Below, piece by piece: positions 24,045 through 35,760 of a DNA stretch of 64,000 nt. The stretch's first letter is position 1, and each line of letters begins with the position of its first letter. Made by a program: the position numbers and the translations under genes. The notes under the pieces are model-generated. The model ran no database searches, was not told the origin of the DNA, and was given only the letters and a program-made list of their open reading frames with translations. Origin of the DNA: Kappaphycus alvarezii (taxonomy: Eukaryota > Rhodophyta > Florideophyceae > Gigartinales > Solieriaceae); assembly GCA_002205965.3 (NCBI GenBank), contig NADL03000692.1, positions 1,178,001 to 1,242,000 of the forward strand, read 5' to 3'.

Positions 24045-27000
24045 TATGTATCATCGCAGCGTTTAGTCCATCTTTCATTGCTTTTTTGCTTCCAAATTCC
24101 CTCCTTACATAAATTTTTTACTCAAATATCTATCGTTTCTACTTATTAGTTCTCTATTGTCCGAATTAAACGATTGGTACTGTCCGATAAGACCCATTTC
24201 GATCAAAAAGTTAGTTTTCATTGAGACTGGCACAAGTAATAAGGAATATTTTTCACACAGAGGGGACGGATTCTATATTCGCGACTACCGATGCATCACA
24301 GCTTGATTACATGTCGACAGTATATGTCCACACACAGACCCAGAAAATAACTGTTAAGCCCCGCAAAAACTTCCATTCATTCTATTATTCACGGATTATC
24401 AGCCACACGCGCAAGGTAGAGCAATATGACTGCGTTTTTTGCTTCCAGAAAAAAATTCTGATCTACATTTACTAAAACTTTTATCTGCAACATAAAAGAT
24501 GGACCCTATAACTTAAGTGTGCTTTCGACTGAAACAATTGGATACAATTTTATATGTCTCTTCATCATGCTACATTTCAGCTCCGCTGAATGACAAAGTA
24601 CATATCGTAAAAGAATGCTTTGGTTGCGATTAAAGCCTCTTCGCCTCCCAGAGAAGCAATGTATGGAGCTTAAATATACATCAAGTGAAGAGATCTACTG
24701 AAATGGGAGTACAATTAACGGAGATCTCGTAATGAAGGAATTTAAAGATGAAAAGAAACTAGCATTCAAAATATCAACTTCTCCTTTTATCCCAACATAT
24801 TCATCAGCTGACTCTGAAAATGTGGATCGGCTGGAATAAATTTTTGTGAAACATTTCTGTAAACTCATCCAATACTGCTGCCAAAGCAGTGTACCACACA
24901 CTAAACATCAATACTCCCAGTTAAGACTTTAATAACTCAATAAACGATCAATTCTGAAATTAATGTGCTGCAATATTGAATTTCAGGGAATAAGGTCTCA
25001 TTAAATTGAAAAAGAATGAAAGGTCAAATTTAGCAGTACAGCTTGGCCCCGTTCAACGCTGAATTGTTCTACATTCAGATGAGCAAAGAAATGTACGAGA
25101 AGCACCCCTCAAATGTAAACATCACAGAGAACGTTTGGGGTGGAAATAATGGAATACCGATATTTAGGATAGATTAATTCCATTTAAATAGTATACTGGG
25201 GCCCTACAAAACTATTCTAATATGCTGACATATCTGCTAAATTATTTGACATAGAAACATTCATATTTACTAATGCGAACTGCATTGACAAAAGTGCGCT
25301 GGAAAATAGAAAGTAATGCTCTTCATTCATCTTCAGTGTTCAATTCTTGACTTTGTAGATGAAATCATTGAACCTCATGCAACCCGCGGTCATTTCTTAT
25401 TAGGAGGTGAGTCAAAGAACCACTTCGTTTTACCTAGCGCAAAGAACTACTACAAGTAAAATTATTTACATTTTTCTCAAAGGGTTTCAACATGAAAATA
25501 ATTCTATTATCACCCTCATTCTCATCGTTAAAAATTTAAATTACTCAAGATTATCTTTATAACCGTCAAAGTAATTTAGTTCTCTTTTAAAATAGAATGG
25601 GTTCGAACCTGTCAATATTTCGGCCATACTAAAATCATATATGTTCTCAGGATTGCGTGAACTTAATGCACAAAATCTCTGATTCTTCCAATTCCTGAAT
25701 AGAAGTGTAAAATATGCCTATATGTTTCCCAAAGTATCCTCTCAGCACACATTATCCTTTCACAAACCGTTACAAAGTATTTAATAATTATTTAGACCCA
25801 AATGGAACTTTCGTACTATATCCGTACACAATTGCGAAGCTAAATATCACATATTTTATTCCAACCTGAACAGATGACGCTATCATGGGGATCTCGTCTG
25901 CCTCAAGAAACTTCTTATTCTTTATTAATTTAAATCTACCCTATGCCTTCTCATCAGGTCGGGAAATAGAATTTTCCACTTTTTTTTGGATCAGACAGTC
26001 TAACTAGTGATTGCTACTACAATTTTCAAAATCCTGTATTCTATTTATTTATGGCATTTATCCTAGATTCTTGTTAAATTCAGATCGTTCAGCTTCCAGT
26101 TTATCTCTGCTCTAGTTGATTATTTATCCATACAAGCTCTGGCCTGAAACTTTGGCATTTTCACCGAAAGCATGAATTAGCAGTTTAATAATCTATTCTA
26201 TTTCCAGGAATGAACTCCCGAAATTGTTCCTAGTCCTATCCAATTTGAGTATTGACCCTGGGGTGATGAGTTTCTAAGAATTTGCAAATTTTCCTCTTTG
26301 ATTTAGCACATCCGCTGTCACCTTTTTAACTCAGCGTTAAATATTCACAATCCATATTTTCGTATTCTAAAGAGTTTTCATCCCTACATAAGGTAGCCCA
26401 GGCTCCAGCGTTTCCATTTGAGCAGCTACAGGTAAGTTCGAATTTACCATGGGACACGGTGCATAACAAATCTGCTTGAGCACTGAGTAGGCATTGATGA
26501 CTGTTCGGTATTAGCCTGGCAACTTCCTTTCAAGTTATATGATGACATCCTTTGAAACCGCAGATGAATTTAATTATTTAATGCGTTAATTGTTTCCAAG
26601 AAGAAAAAAGTAAGGGTTTCTGTTGGTAGTGAAAGAGAAAAACTTGTTACAGAGAAGCCGTGAGAAATGCAAACTCAGAATTAGGAGATGTTATGAGGAT
26701 TGACAGAAGGTATATGTTGGAAACTCGACCGGAAAAATTAATAGGAGGTAGATGAAAAAAATTAATACGGTTAAGATGGCCACAAAAATTGAAATCCCTT
26801 CCATATGAATAATCCTTTCATCATATTAAAGAATTGGTTATTCCAAAGCTGTGAAAATCAAATTGAAGTCAGGATATGTATTAAAAGTTTTCACCTTAGG
26901 ACTAGGAGATTTCTGAAAACTCCTAGTCCAAAAGGTAAAGGTACATTTATAAACAGTTAAAAGAACATGCATCACTCTGTAAACTATTGTCTCTAAATTA

Positions 27001-28010
27001 TCGGAACAGTATCCACCCATCTAAAAGTCTGGACACATGCTTAAAATAATTCATAACCGATATGAAGACTAATTCGAAATATATTCTAAATCCCAGAGAA
27101 TCTTTTTACTCTTTAGCCTCTCATGATTAATAACCGAAGATAATGCATTTCATAGTGGTAAATAACGCAAACTCAAATAAAGCTGGTGAGTAGAGCGATC
27201 GAATTGAGTGGATATGAAATTAAGCACTTGAGAAGAAAGATTTGTGCAGCCGAGAGAGCATCATATGAGTAAGTTGAGCAAAACAAAGTCGATTTTTCAA
27301 GGTACCATGGAGACCTTTTTCACTATAAAAAACCAATTATCTCACTGTTACTTGGCCAAAAGCTGAAGAAAACTGCTAAGAGATGAGTTCTATTCAAAAA
27401 AAACCGGTAAAACCGTCAATAGACAGCTGCGAAAAACATTCCTCGGCAACTTTGCTATGATCATCATTATAATTCTATTCAATGGATAGAATTATATAAA
27501 AAATAAAACCTATATTCCCAAGGAAATGTGAACATTTCAAGAAGAGAAAATAAGAAAAAACATAGATGATCATTATAATCAATAGATAAATGACCGCAAG
27601 AAGTAGCATAGTAAGTGATTTTAGATGTTTCTGAAATTTTTAAACGATGTTGATCTTTGTACAAGATATTTCTCTCAATTACAAATTGAGATAGTTGCGT
27701 TTCCTGATAAGCTATTAAACCCGCTTTCTATATCCAGATTGTTGCACTTTTATCATAGAATCATACGGAATCATATAAGAGGCTGTCTACAGTCAGAAAA
27801 GATTAAGCGATGTTTTTGTTACATCGATCACACGCACAAAGACAAATGCGATCAAATGAAGTAAAGAAACAAGATTATCAACTTTGATTTGATAGTAAAT
27901 AGCTAATGCTTGAATTCTCACAAGAAAACAGGAAAACATTATACAAACCAAATGTGGATTGTACTTATTAACTAGATGAATAGGCACTGACGTAATTACA
28001 GCTAAAACAG
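24045..28010. other. AT-rich stretch without recognisable genes
   Basis: All frames are closed by frequent stops, and no conserved motif, RNA gene or repeat pair was recognised. Confidence 0.55.
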
Positions 28011-28017
28011 ATCGAAA

Positions 28018-28280
28018 AACATACAGCGTGTATTAGACAAAACCGTTTTCGCTTACAACAGTGGCTCTACTCAGACCGTGACAGGCACATAGAGTGTAAT
28101 AAACACTACTGTAAGGAAGCTATCCACACGAAACTCAACTCTTTTCTAACCCAGCTGCCTTTCGCAGATCGGGTAGCTCAAAAGAGTGCACGGCTTAAGT
28201 AGAAAATTTCGTAGTCGCAAATAAACGGAAGTGTAAAGAGCTATTGTCACTTCGGGCTCAACTGGTAAACACGGAATATC
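28018..28280 (+). pseudogene. Ty3/gypsy-like integrase fragment, decayed
   Basis: Frame 1 from 28018 reads VLDKTVFAYNSGSTQTVTG before stop TAG at 28090-28092. This resembles the conserved block near the end of the gypsy-type integrase core (W....L..V.FAYN.....STG.SP). Frame 3 from about 28155 then reads FADRVAQKSARLK followed by stops and SQING, resembling the alanine/arginine-rich helix (A..VA...AR......I..SQ) that follows the core. At least one frameshift and several stops are needed, and the rest of the polyprotein was not found. Such elements use integrase to insert cDNA copies into the host genome; this fragment cannot function. The call rests on short motifs only. Confidence 0.4.
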
Positions 28281-30585
28281 AAATGCAAACCTAAATTGTA
28301 TCGCATTGTAAGCGTGGTAGCAGTCAAAAATTCCATCCCACGCACAGTAGTAAGTTTGCCCGACAGCTTGTCATACACATCCTTGAAAATAGGTAGCAGT
28401 ATTTTTTAGACTCCGAGTAAGCCTTCACATCAGCCTGAAAGATTATATTACATGTAAAGGTAAATTGATACACAAAATATGTCCACAAGAGCAATTTAAA
28501 CTTAGTTGTTGGCTCAAGACCCAGTATTCACTCGAAGTTGCCTACGCCTCCGTGAAAATATCAATTTTTACTCAAAGCGAAAAAAAATAGACTGCAAAAA
28601 AAATGTCTTAAAATCCCCCCAAGAATAGAATTCATTAACAATAATGTTGGTGAAGTCGTAGATTCTAAGGGATCAATCCTTCGTTAAAAAAATTGAATAT
28701 CAATTCAAAACTAACATGCTGCATGATTTTATACTAGTCATCGACGTTTCCTTTCCTCGTATATTTAATTTCAGCTTTATACAACTTTCTATATAACACT
28801 TTTTACTGTGCTGGACATAGAAAATACGCTGAGGCAGTACCTTGACTCCAAACATCCCTTGCCCCATTTTGTTACTATACCCGTAAATGCTGTACAAAAC
28901 TATGTCATTCCACAACAGTACCGCATTCAAATCCTCAGGGGTGGTTTTATTGTGCGGCCAGCAAGATTTCTTCACTACGATAACGGTGGCGACTAAGTCA
29001 AAGAAGTGTGGTAATAGGCCATTTTATCGATTCATCTGATTCAATAGCTGCGGTTTTAGTACCAAGTAAAAATGAAGCATCAAACAAATAGATTGAATTT
29101 TAGAGCATCTCTTCGTTGTAGAAACTGTTCCTTAAAGAGTTTTTATATAAACGCCAGACGAAGTGGTGGTAAGTATAGGTGAAAATAAAAACGAAGCAAA
29201 AAGTAGAGGAGATTGGAAGGTTTATTTTGAGATCATAAAACTCCTAAGTTATAAAAGGGAATAATTGGAGTTTGTTGTAAGTGTCACTCCAAACCTGCGA
29301 TTTGTCCACAAATGTTTCTCAGAAAATGTCAGAGTTCTCTACATGTGATAAGTTTGAATTTATTCATGCATCTATGACGCAGTGCTAGAATATCTTTTCT
29401 GAGGAATAAGTCCAGTTCCGTTCTTATCACCTTTTGTTCTGTGTGCAGAATTTATGCTTCAAGGTTTATTACAATAAAGTATTTGATAATCTATCGAAAT
29501 GGACTTTTGGTACGTCTAGGCTTCAAATTTATGTATATGTTGCTATTTTTAGTGTAATATATTCAATACCATCCTCAATTTCTTCAGCACTTTTCTATTT
29601 AGCCTCTTTAATTTCTCAACCCATTTCAAATAATTATTAGATGAGCCCGTGACAGCTTTACTCTCCATGCGAGAAAAGTTTTAGAAAGATTGGCCAAGAT
29701 CAATTAAGAATAAATCTATGTAGCACTTGTTCTCTATGGAATCCACTCATTTCGGCCAACAGACTCCACGAGTGGTGGTTCAGAATTTACTACACAAAAT
29801 AGTATATAAGAGGATTAAGAAATTCTGCATATTATTCGTAAGCGCAGTATTATTGAACAAAACTCTCCCAAACATAGATGATAATGCTTCCTTGATTTTT
29901 TTGGATTTTGGAAAGACCTCAATGTTTTTGAAAGTACTTCACTTCGTCACTATGTCAGTTAGTAGAGCCTATGTTCTTATCAGAACATGAAATAGTTTTA
30001 TAAATTTGGAGTATTACAACAATAATGCTTCCACTGTTCTAGAAACACAATGTTTTCTGTTTTTCACATAAATTTTTGGAAAAGCATTGAAGAATAAAGA
30101 TGAGTATCAATCGCTTGATTAATTAGCCACAAGCCCGAAATACCTCGGAAGGAAATTCAAATTCATATATACATTTCAACCGGCTGCTTCGTAAATTTTT
30201 GTGCGTGAACGTTAAATTAGTAACAAGCTCAGTTGGGATTCAGAGGTAAAGGGTTCAGGTTGAAACTGGAAGGCAGTAAAAAGATTCTCTTTCTCAAGCA
30301 CCTGATTTCTTATGTGCTATTTGTAGAGCCTTTTACTGTCTAGAGACCAATTTGAATAGTAGAGATTATGAATAAAGTTTACGGAAATATCATCATCATC
30401 CCTAATCTCATCTAAGGAATGATCATAGGAATTTTAGTAGTTCATGAAAGCTTTCAGGACGGAATGGTACGTCAAGGCAGAGTTCCAGCCTACAACTACA
30501 TAACGAGATTTGTAAAATCTTGAAGGGAAATCTGCAATATTATGATCATAAAATTCCAAAAATGTACGACAAAGAAGGTGTACGA
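28281..30585. other. AT-rich stretch without recognisable genes
   Basis: Short ORFs are present on both strands without recognisable motifs. No further gypsy-like sequence was found downstream of the integrase fragment. Confidence 0.5.
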
Positions 30586-30589
30586 CATT

Positions 30590-31030
30590 CACCCAGCAAA
30601 TAATAGGTGTTTGAGACGCCAGATACTTCGGTTACTGGAACTTACTTTGAATCTTTTGTGGTAAACTACTCTTGTACCATTCAGGAGGGAATTTATGTTC
30701 AAAAATACTCATTTTTACTGGCTGAGCTAATGCAAAACTTATTATATTGTTCGATAGTCAAAATTATTGATTTACGTCGGACACTTACACTTTTTGGTTT
30801 TAATTAGTTTCCAGGGGATCATGGAAACTAGAACAGAACGAGCCTGAACACCAAAAAAGAAATGAAACAAAGCCATCTACTGGCTTGGGTTGTAATCACC
30901 GGGTCAAGCGTACGTTGTAGCTTCCTCTTGGCTCGAACTATCCGAAACGTTCACATATTCCACAGTAAGAAGACAAAGAACCAAATTTACTCAAGTAGAC
31001 AGCCAAATGAAAAGTGCTTTTTCGTACGTG
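30590..31030 (+). repeat. Dispersed repeat P, copy 1
   Basis: This segment is homologous to about 54520-54965 in the same orientation. Shared blocks include GTGGTAAACTACTCTTGTAC (30659 and about 54590), GCGTACGTTGTAGCTTC (about 30907 and 54838) and AAAATGCTTTTTAGTA versus AAAGTGCTTTTTCGTA at the ends. Numerous substitutions and small gaps show an old duplication. It carries a frame with VVNYSCT that is also present in the other copy, but stops interrupt both. Its identity is unknown; a transposon fragment is likely. Confidence 0.7.
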
Positions 31031-31039
31031 ATTCTCTCG

Positions 31040-32080
31040 TCTGCCAAAAGATTCAGCAAAAGAAAGGAGGTATACTGAGACCACTGGCCTTTCCAAAAAA
31101 TTTCCCACAGAGAAGCTTTGATGGGTCTCATTCGTACCCAAACAGCATTGGGGGATGGCATCCTCCAAATAATAAGCATTTCTTTCGAGCCGAGTTCATT
31201 TGAAAGAAGAACAGTTCAAATTTTCTCTCCCATTCGATTCTTTACGAAAGGTAAGTTGTGGCATATAAATTGCCTGCCTCTAAACCACTGAATGTATTAA
31301 AAACAATTCCATTTAACATTCTGGTACTCTGATATATTTTTGTACTTCCGAAATCGACTTTGCAAAGACAGTTAATATGATCACTAAACACTTCTTAATA
31401 TACCTTTGGGAGATTCCCATACCTGGTCCCTCCTCGTAACCAAGAGTAAGCGTGTACCAGAATTTAGCAGCTTCCGCATCATACTGAGCTATTTATAGGG
31501 AAAAGGAACGTTAAGGCAATACAAAATAGCATGGTGCACTTGAATTATAGCAGAAAGTACCCTTTTTTGCCCACAACTCCTCATCCGAATGTCCCTTAAG
31601 CGTAAAATTTACTAAAAAGACAAATAAGTTGCAAATATGGCCACTATACCAGCATAAAGTTCAGTAGTTGAGATATAATCATTGTAAAATAGAAATTAGG
31701 TAAAAAACGTGCTTCAAGTGATTTTTTTGTCACTAAGTTGGTGCTGGAGTCACAAGAGATTCCACGTATCCCTTTGGTTGAAAAATATTAGAAATTAAGG
31801 TGATTTCTTACTCTTCGGTGGATAAGGGCCAAACAGAATAAGAATAAAAATAAAAATTAGCACCATGTAACATTCAAGGAGACCTTCTACCATCTTAAGC
31901 CGTTGAAGGGAATGTATTTTACTTTATTAGGGGATTTAGAGTATTATAGTTATAGACATTTTGGGGGCATTCTGCGGATTCAATCTGCAATTTGCTGATT
32001 CAAAGAAGTAGAGATAGATATTTGTACTTGATTTACCTACTGTTAGTCTTTCTAGTTTACAAAATTCTGTTGATTCCACT
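31040..32080. other. AT-rich stretch, no genes recognised
   Basis: Between repeat P and the G unit I see only short ORFs without motifs. Confidence 0.5.
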
Positions 32081-32084
32081 CTTT

Positions 32085-33445
32085 AGTAAATTCAATGTAA
32101 TGGAGACTTGAGGTCAATACAAAAAGTCGTAATAAATTGAGTAAACTTGTACTTTGAAGGATTTTAAGCAAATTGGAAGAAAACTTCTATTTTTTACTCA
32201 TTCAATAAATTAAAATCCACCTTTTGATGTAGTAACTACATGACTTACGTATGAACATTGTAGGTATGTGGTAGAACTTGTAACTTCTAGCCATACTTGT
32301 AACCCTCTTATCCCAAGTTGTAATCCACCTATTCGGGTTCCTAAAACTGTACTAAGGTAATTCATTTGCCCTTGGAACAACTCTATTTGGGAATGGTGGG
32401 CGCTGATAATCGAATCCACGCCGATTTATCTTTGTCAAAATTCTTTACGAAATATACGTCTTTTTAAAATGTAATCATAGGAGCACATACTAAATCAATT
32501 GTTCATAGGACACTCACACTCTCGTAAATTCCACTTTCTTCTGAATCATCTGACATTGCACACACACGAAGCCATCTCCTTTCCATACAGGGCTCATTGG
32601 CTGATCTTTCTATCCCCAAATCTTTAAAATATGAAGTCTTCCCACTCTATCTCTCCACAACTGCCAGTAATTTTCTGTAAATCTTCACTGCCAGATTCCC
32701 TATTCGTCCATAAGCGCTGCGGTTCCTTCTCTCACTATTCATTCAACCAGGAGGAGGAACAAGAAAAAAGTGTTGAGGTCAGTATCTAATGCGGAATTTT
32801 GGATAAGCCTCAGGAAGGTGATTAGTGAGAGGCTCATCAGTTATACAAATTATTATATTAACCGCAATATACTGAAGTAAGGTAATGGTTTGAACGTTTC
32901 TTCGACACGATTGCCAATGCTCTGCTGACCAGAGGAATCGTAGCATTCAGCCTGTATTCGGTGCCGTACGATAATCTTCGTTTTTTCAAAATATTTTCTC
33001 TTCTGTAGCAAGGTAAAGAAGATAGAATGAGATGGGTAAAGCTGTATTGAATTCACTTGAGAAGGATATTAACTCGATGTAACATGATGTTTACAGCCAT
33101 CAGGCTCAGTTTCCAGTCTGTTCTCCATCGTATATTTGACTTCATGCATCTCTTAACAGCAGCAGTCCAGTCCTGTACCGTAACCAGCCCTACAGAGTAA
33201 CGGCAATAACCTCTGCTAAATTTCTGCTTTCTGGCTGAGCAGGGTATTTCAATCGAGATAAATCGCATAAAAACACAAAGTTACGAGATCTTATAGCTAC
33301 GTTCTGTGTAGAAATCAAGACTTCCTCACATACGCTGTTTTCATCGTTAGAACACTTCATATGCGGTAGGTTTTAATGAGAGAACTTTCTACAAATAAAA
33401 ATGCCCGAGTAATCGCCTTATTACAAGCCATCTCTACTTAGTAGT
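32085..33445 (+). repeat. Repeat unit G (decayed paralogue of 59140-61390)
   Basis: This is a 1.36-kb unit collinear with 59140-61390. It begins with a decayed form of the conserved core-promoter block (TAATAAATTGAGTAAACTTG near 32130, where the other copies have TATATAAG), continues through an LTR-like tail (AGAACTTGTAACTTCTAGCC) and then through CTTTCTTCTGAATCATC. It ends in a region matching the 113-codon ORF of the other copy (shared GTGCCGTACGA and CATCGTATATTTGACT) and its 3' flank. Here the ORF is destroyed by several stops and frameshifts. The homologous unit at 59-61 kb has about 800 bp of additional sequence in the middle. Confidence 0.75.
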
Positions 33446-33770
33446 AAGTACATGCTGAGATGGAATGAAGCATGACTGTTTATAATATTGACGAAGCAGT
33501 TCATCGAACACAGTCGTCCTCATGCATAGAAATGTAGCACAAGCTGTAATGCCAGATGATGCATGCCATCTCGCCTACTTTGACTCGCTAATGTCGTCAC
33601 AGGCTCATGGAGGCGAAGACCCGTTTCTGTTTTCTACTTTCCTTTTTTCCAAACCTCATTTAGATTCCGCCTGCTAAAAGTGTGAGATGAAGAAGTAAAC
33701 TACCCTATATTCCCCCTCATGCGATAGCTTTTGGGTCTGGAGCTGTTGCACAGATTCCCGCCGTGGTAAT
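33446..33770. other. Non-coding stretch, nothing recognised
   Basis: No ORF, repeat or motif was recognised between repeat unit G and the next repeat. Confidence 0.4.
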
Positions 33771-33779
33771 ATGTTGAAT

Positions 33780-34490
33780 GTGTTTCTGGGGTCGAATGAG
33801 ACTGTTAAACTTCCGCTCTCCACCGAATGATGGGTGGCGAGCTCCGTCAGATTTTTTATGGTTTGATGATGGAGTTAGTCTTCTACGCCGTTGGACCTGT
33901 AGGTTACAAACGGAAGACTGTGATAGGGCGAGAATGACGGGCTTTGGAAATGAGGCGAGAAGCGGGAAGTCCGAGCATGATGGCTACCAAGGGGGGTGGA
34001 TTCTCAAATTATTTGCTTTTACAAGGACGTGGATAAATTTTAGGCTGTGCTCAACGGTTTCAATAGATCCAAAATGTTTAGATTGGCAGGCCTACTGAAT
34101 CAAAAAGTAGGTTCGAATTGGTCCCGTAGTTGGAATTAGTGAAACCGCCTTTCAAAGGTTGATTTATGGCGAGAATCACTCGTAGAAATATTAATTACGG
34201 AAAAATATTGAGGAGCGACGAAGATCAAATATACGGAGAAGACTAAAACAATTTCTGTCCAAAGAAAAGGCAATCACACATAAAAAAGAAACAAGAAGAA
34301 GAAAGGAGTATAAAGAAATGTAAACTACGTATCGTAAAAATAAAAAAGGGAGTGGACGGAGAAAAAAATGAAAAGGAAGTGTAGAGAGAATCGCAAAGGG
34401 AGATTATTTGTGTGCGTAAAGAGAGTACCTTCACATCCTCGCTTGACAGACTCATGCGAAGTATTGGAAGGTATTGGTGAGGGCAGGGAG
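33780..34490 (-). repeat. Dispersed repeat E, copy of the 46290-46800 flank
   Basis: Parts of this segment are homologous to 46290-46800. Matching blocks include GCATGATGGCTACCAA versus GCATGATAGCTATGGA, and TTATGGCGAGAATC...AAATATT...GAAGATCAAATA versus TTATGGCGAAAATC...AAGATATT...GAAGATCAAATA. In the 46-kb copy this region is the upstream flank of acidic-protein copy D (minus strand). Here the corresponding coding part (about 33780-33960) is too decayed to be recognised with confidence. The A/G-rich stretch 34250-34400 is part of the repeat. Confidence 0.55.
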
Positions 34491-34559
34491 AAAATCAAAC
34501 TGTTTTTGGGAATTGTAGCAGTCAAAGCGCCACGGCGATAGCGAGGAGAGAGAAGGTCC

Positions 34560-35330
34560 GATTTAGCAAAATAAATCAGATCCTGAGTAGCCCTGTTTCA
34601 GCTTGAACCCTATTTGACTGTCCGTTCTCATGAAATACCTATATTTTCGAACCAATCCCGGAAAGAAGAAAAATTTAAGATACTTTATTATTTGGGAAGG
34701 GGAGTATATGGGATTGGTTTATTGCGCGTGGTGTGAAGGCTGGAAGTCCCGTGAAATAGGACTACAAATGTATTCATTCCAGCAAGTTCCAGACAGAATT
34801 ACTGAAATGTCCCTTGATTCTCTCGGAGCATTTCGAGAAGTAGTCTTTTATGTCCATTGATAGAGGATCTTCCATATCAGAAGCGGTTGAGCTGTTGAGT
34901 TTCAAGCATTAACCCTGATTTACTCTGCTCTCTTAGCAGACCAATCCGGTCTTGGAATTGTAGTTCCCTGTGTTTCGTATTGGCTTTTATTTTTACCCTC
35001 GTTACCTTCTTTCTGACTAGCTAGCCGTGAAGCACCATGATATATACAGTAGGTTCATAGTTAGGAAATAATAACCTGGAAGGTCCAAAACTGTATGTTG
35101 CAATGTCCATCAATGCCCCCTGAGATACACTGGTGCAGATTTAGATGATTATTCAAATGTATAAACCTTTATTCTTCTTATCTGTTCTCAAGCGCCTAAT
35201 GAATTCGATCGCATTCGCCGCCAATTCCTATCTCTCGCAACACCATAAAATATAAGCGGGTCTATGTAACGTACATTAGTCCCGTGTAAAGCAAGAAAAT
35301 TGTTAGGTTATTTACCTTTCAATATTAATT
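34560..35330. other. Non-coding stretch, nothing recognised
   Basis: A 76-codon ORF (about 34630-34860) has no recognisable motif. No repeat partner was found in the window. Confidence 0.4.
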
Positions 35331-35350
35331 GAAGACGTCTTTTGAACTAG

Positions 35351-35548
35351 ACTTCGACAGTTGCGGTGGATCCGAAGGTTGATGATTATGGGATCAAACA
35401 GTTGGGCATCGGAAATTACTTCGGCAACTCGGGAAGGAAATTGACGAAAAGACAGTGGCAAACTGTAGAACAAACATGTAGTGAGCTGGTAAACTGTCGC
35501 GATCTGCTTGGTTTACTTGCCAAATGCGAGTGCTCATATACAAAGTGA
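35351..35548 (+). CDS. Short open frame, hypothetical
   Basis: An open frame runs from a stop at about 35347 to TGA at 35546-35548. Its composition looks coding, for example GIKQLGIGNYFGNSGRKLTK and ELVNCRDLLGLLAKCEC, but no ATG lies near its beginning, so it might be an exon or a remnant. It sits just beyond the 3' end of the copia remnant and on the opposite strand. No domain was recognised. Confidence 0.2.
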   Translation, partial: TSTVAVDPKVDDYGIKQLGIGNYFGNSGRKLTKRQWQTVEQTCSELVNCRDLLGLLAKCECSYTK

Positions 35549-35736
35549 ACCAACAGTGAAACTAACACAAAGACTGAATAGAAGCAAAATGGTAAAAAAT
35601 GGAAAACTAAAATAGATTAATCTTGGTAGCAGCCGCCAACTGCGAAATACAGCGATCATTCAAACTTTTTTGCAACCTATGACGTACCAGACAAATTCAA
35701 TGGTACTTCAACCCATTCAGTTGAGCAGCCAAATGG

Positions 35737-35760
35737 CATTGATATGGTAACATATCAATG
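35737..35760. repeat. Perfect inverted repeat over the copia stop codon
   Basis: CATTGATATG (35737-35746) and CATATCAATG (35751-35760) are perfect reverse complements separated by a GTAA loop. The arms include the stop codon of the last copia frame (TGA at 35757-35755 on the minus strand). It could fold as a hairpin in RNA; chance is possible in AT-rich DNA. Confidence 0.6.
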
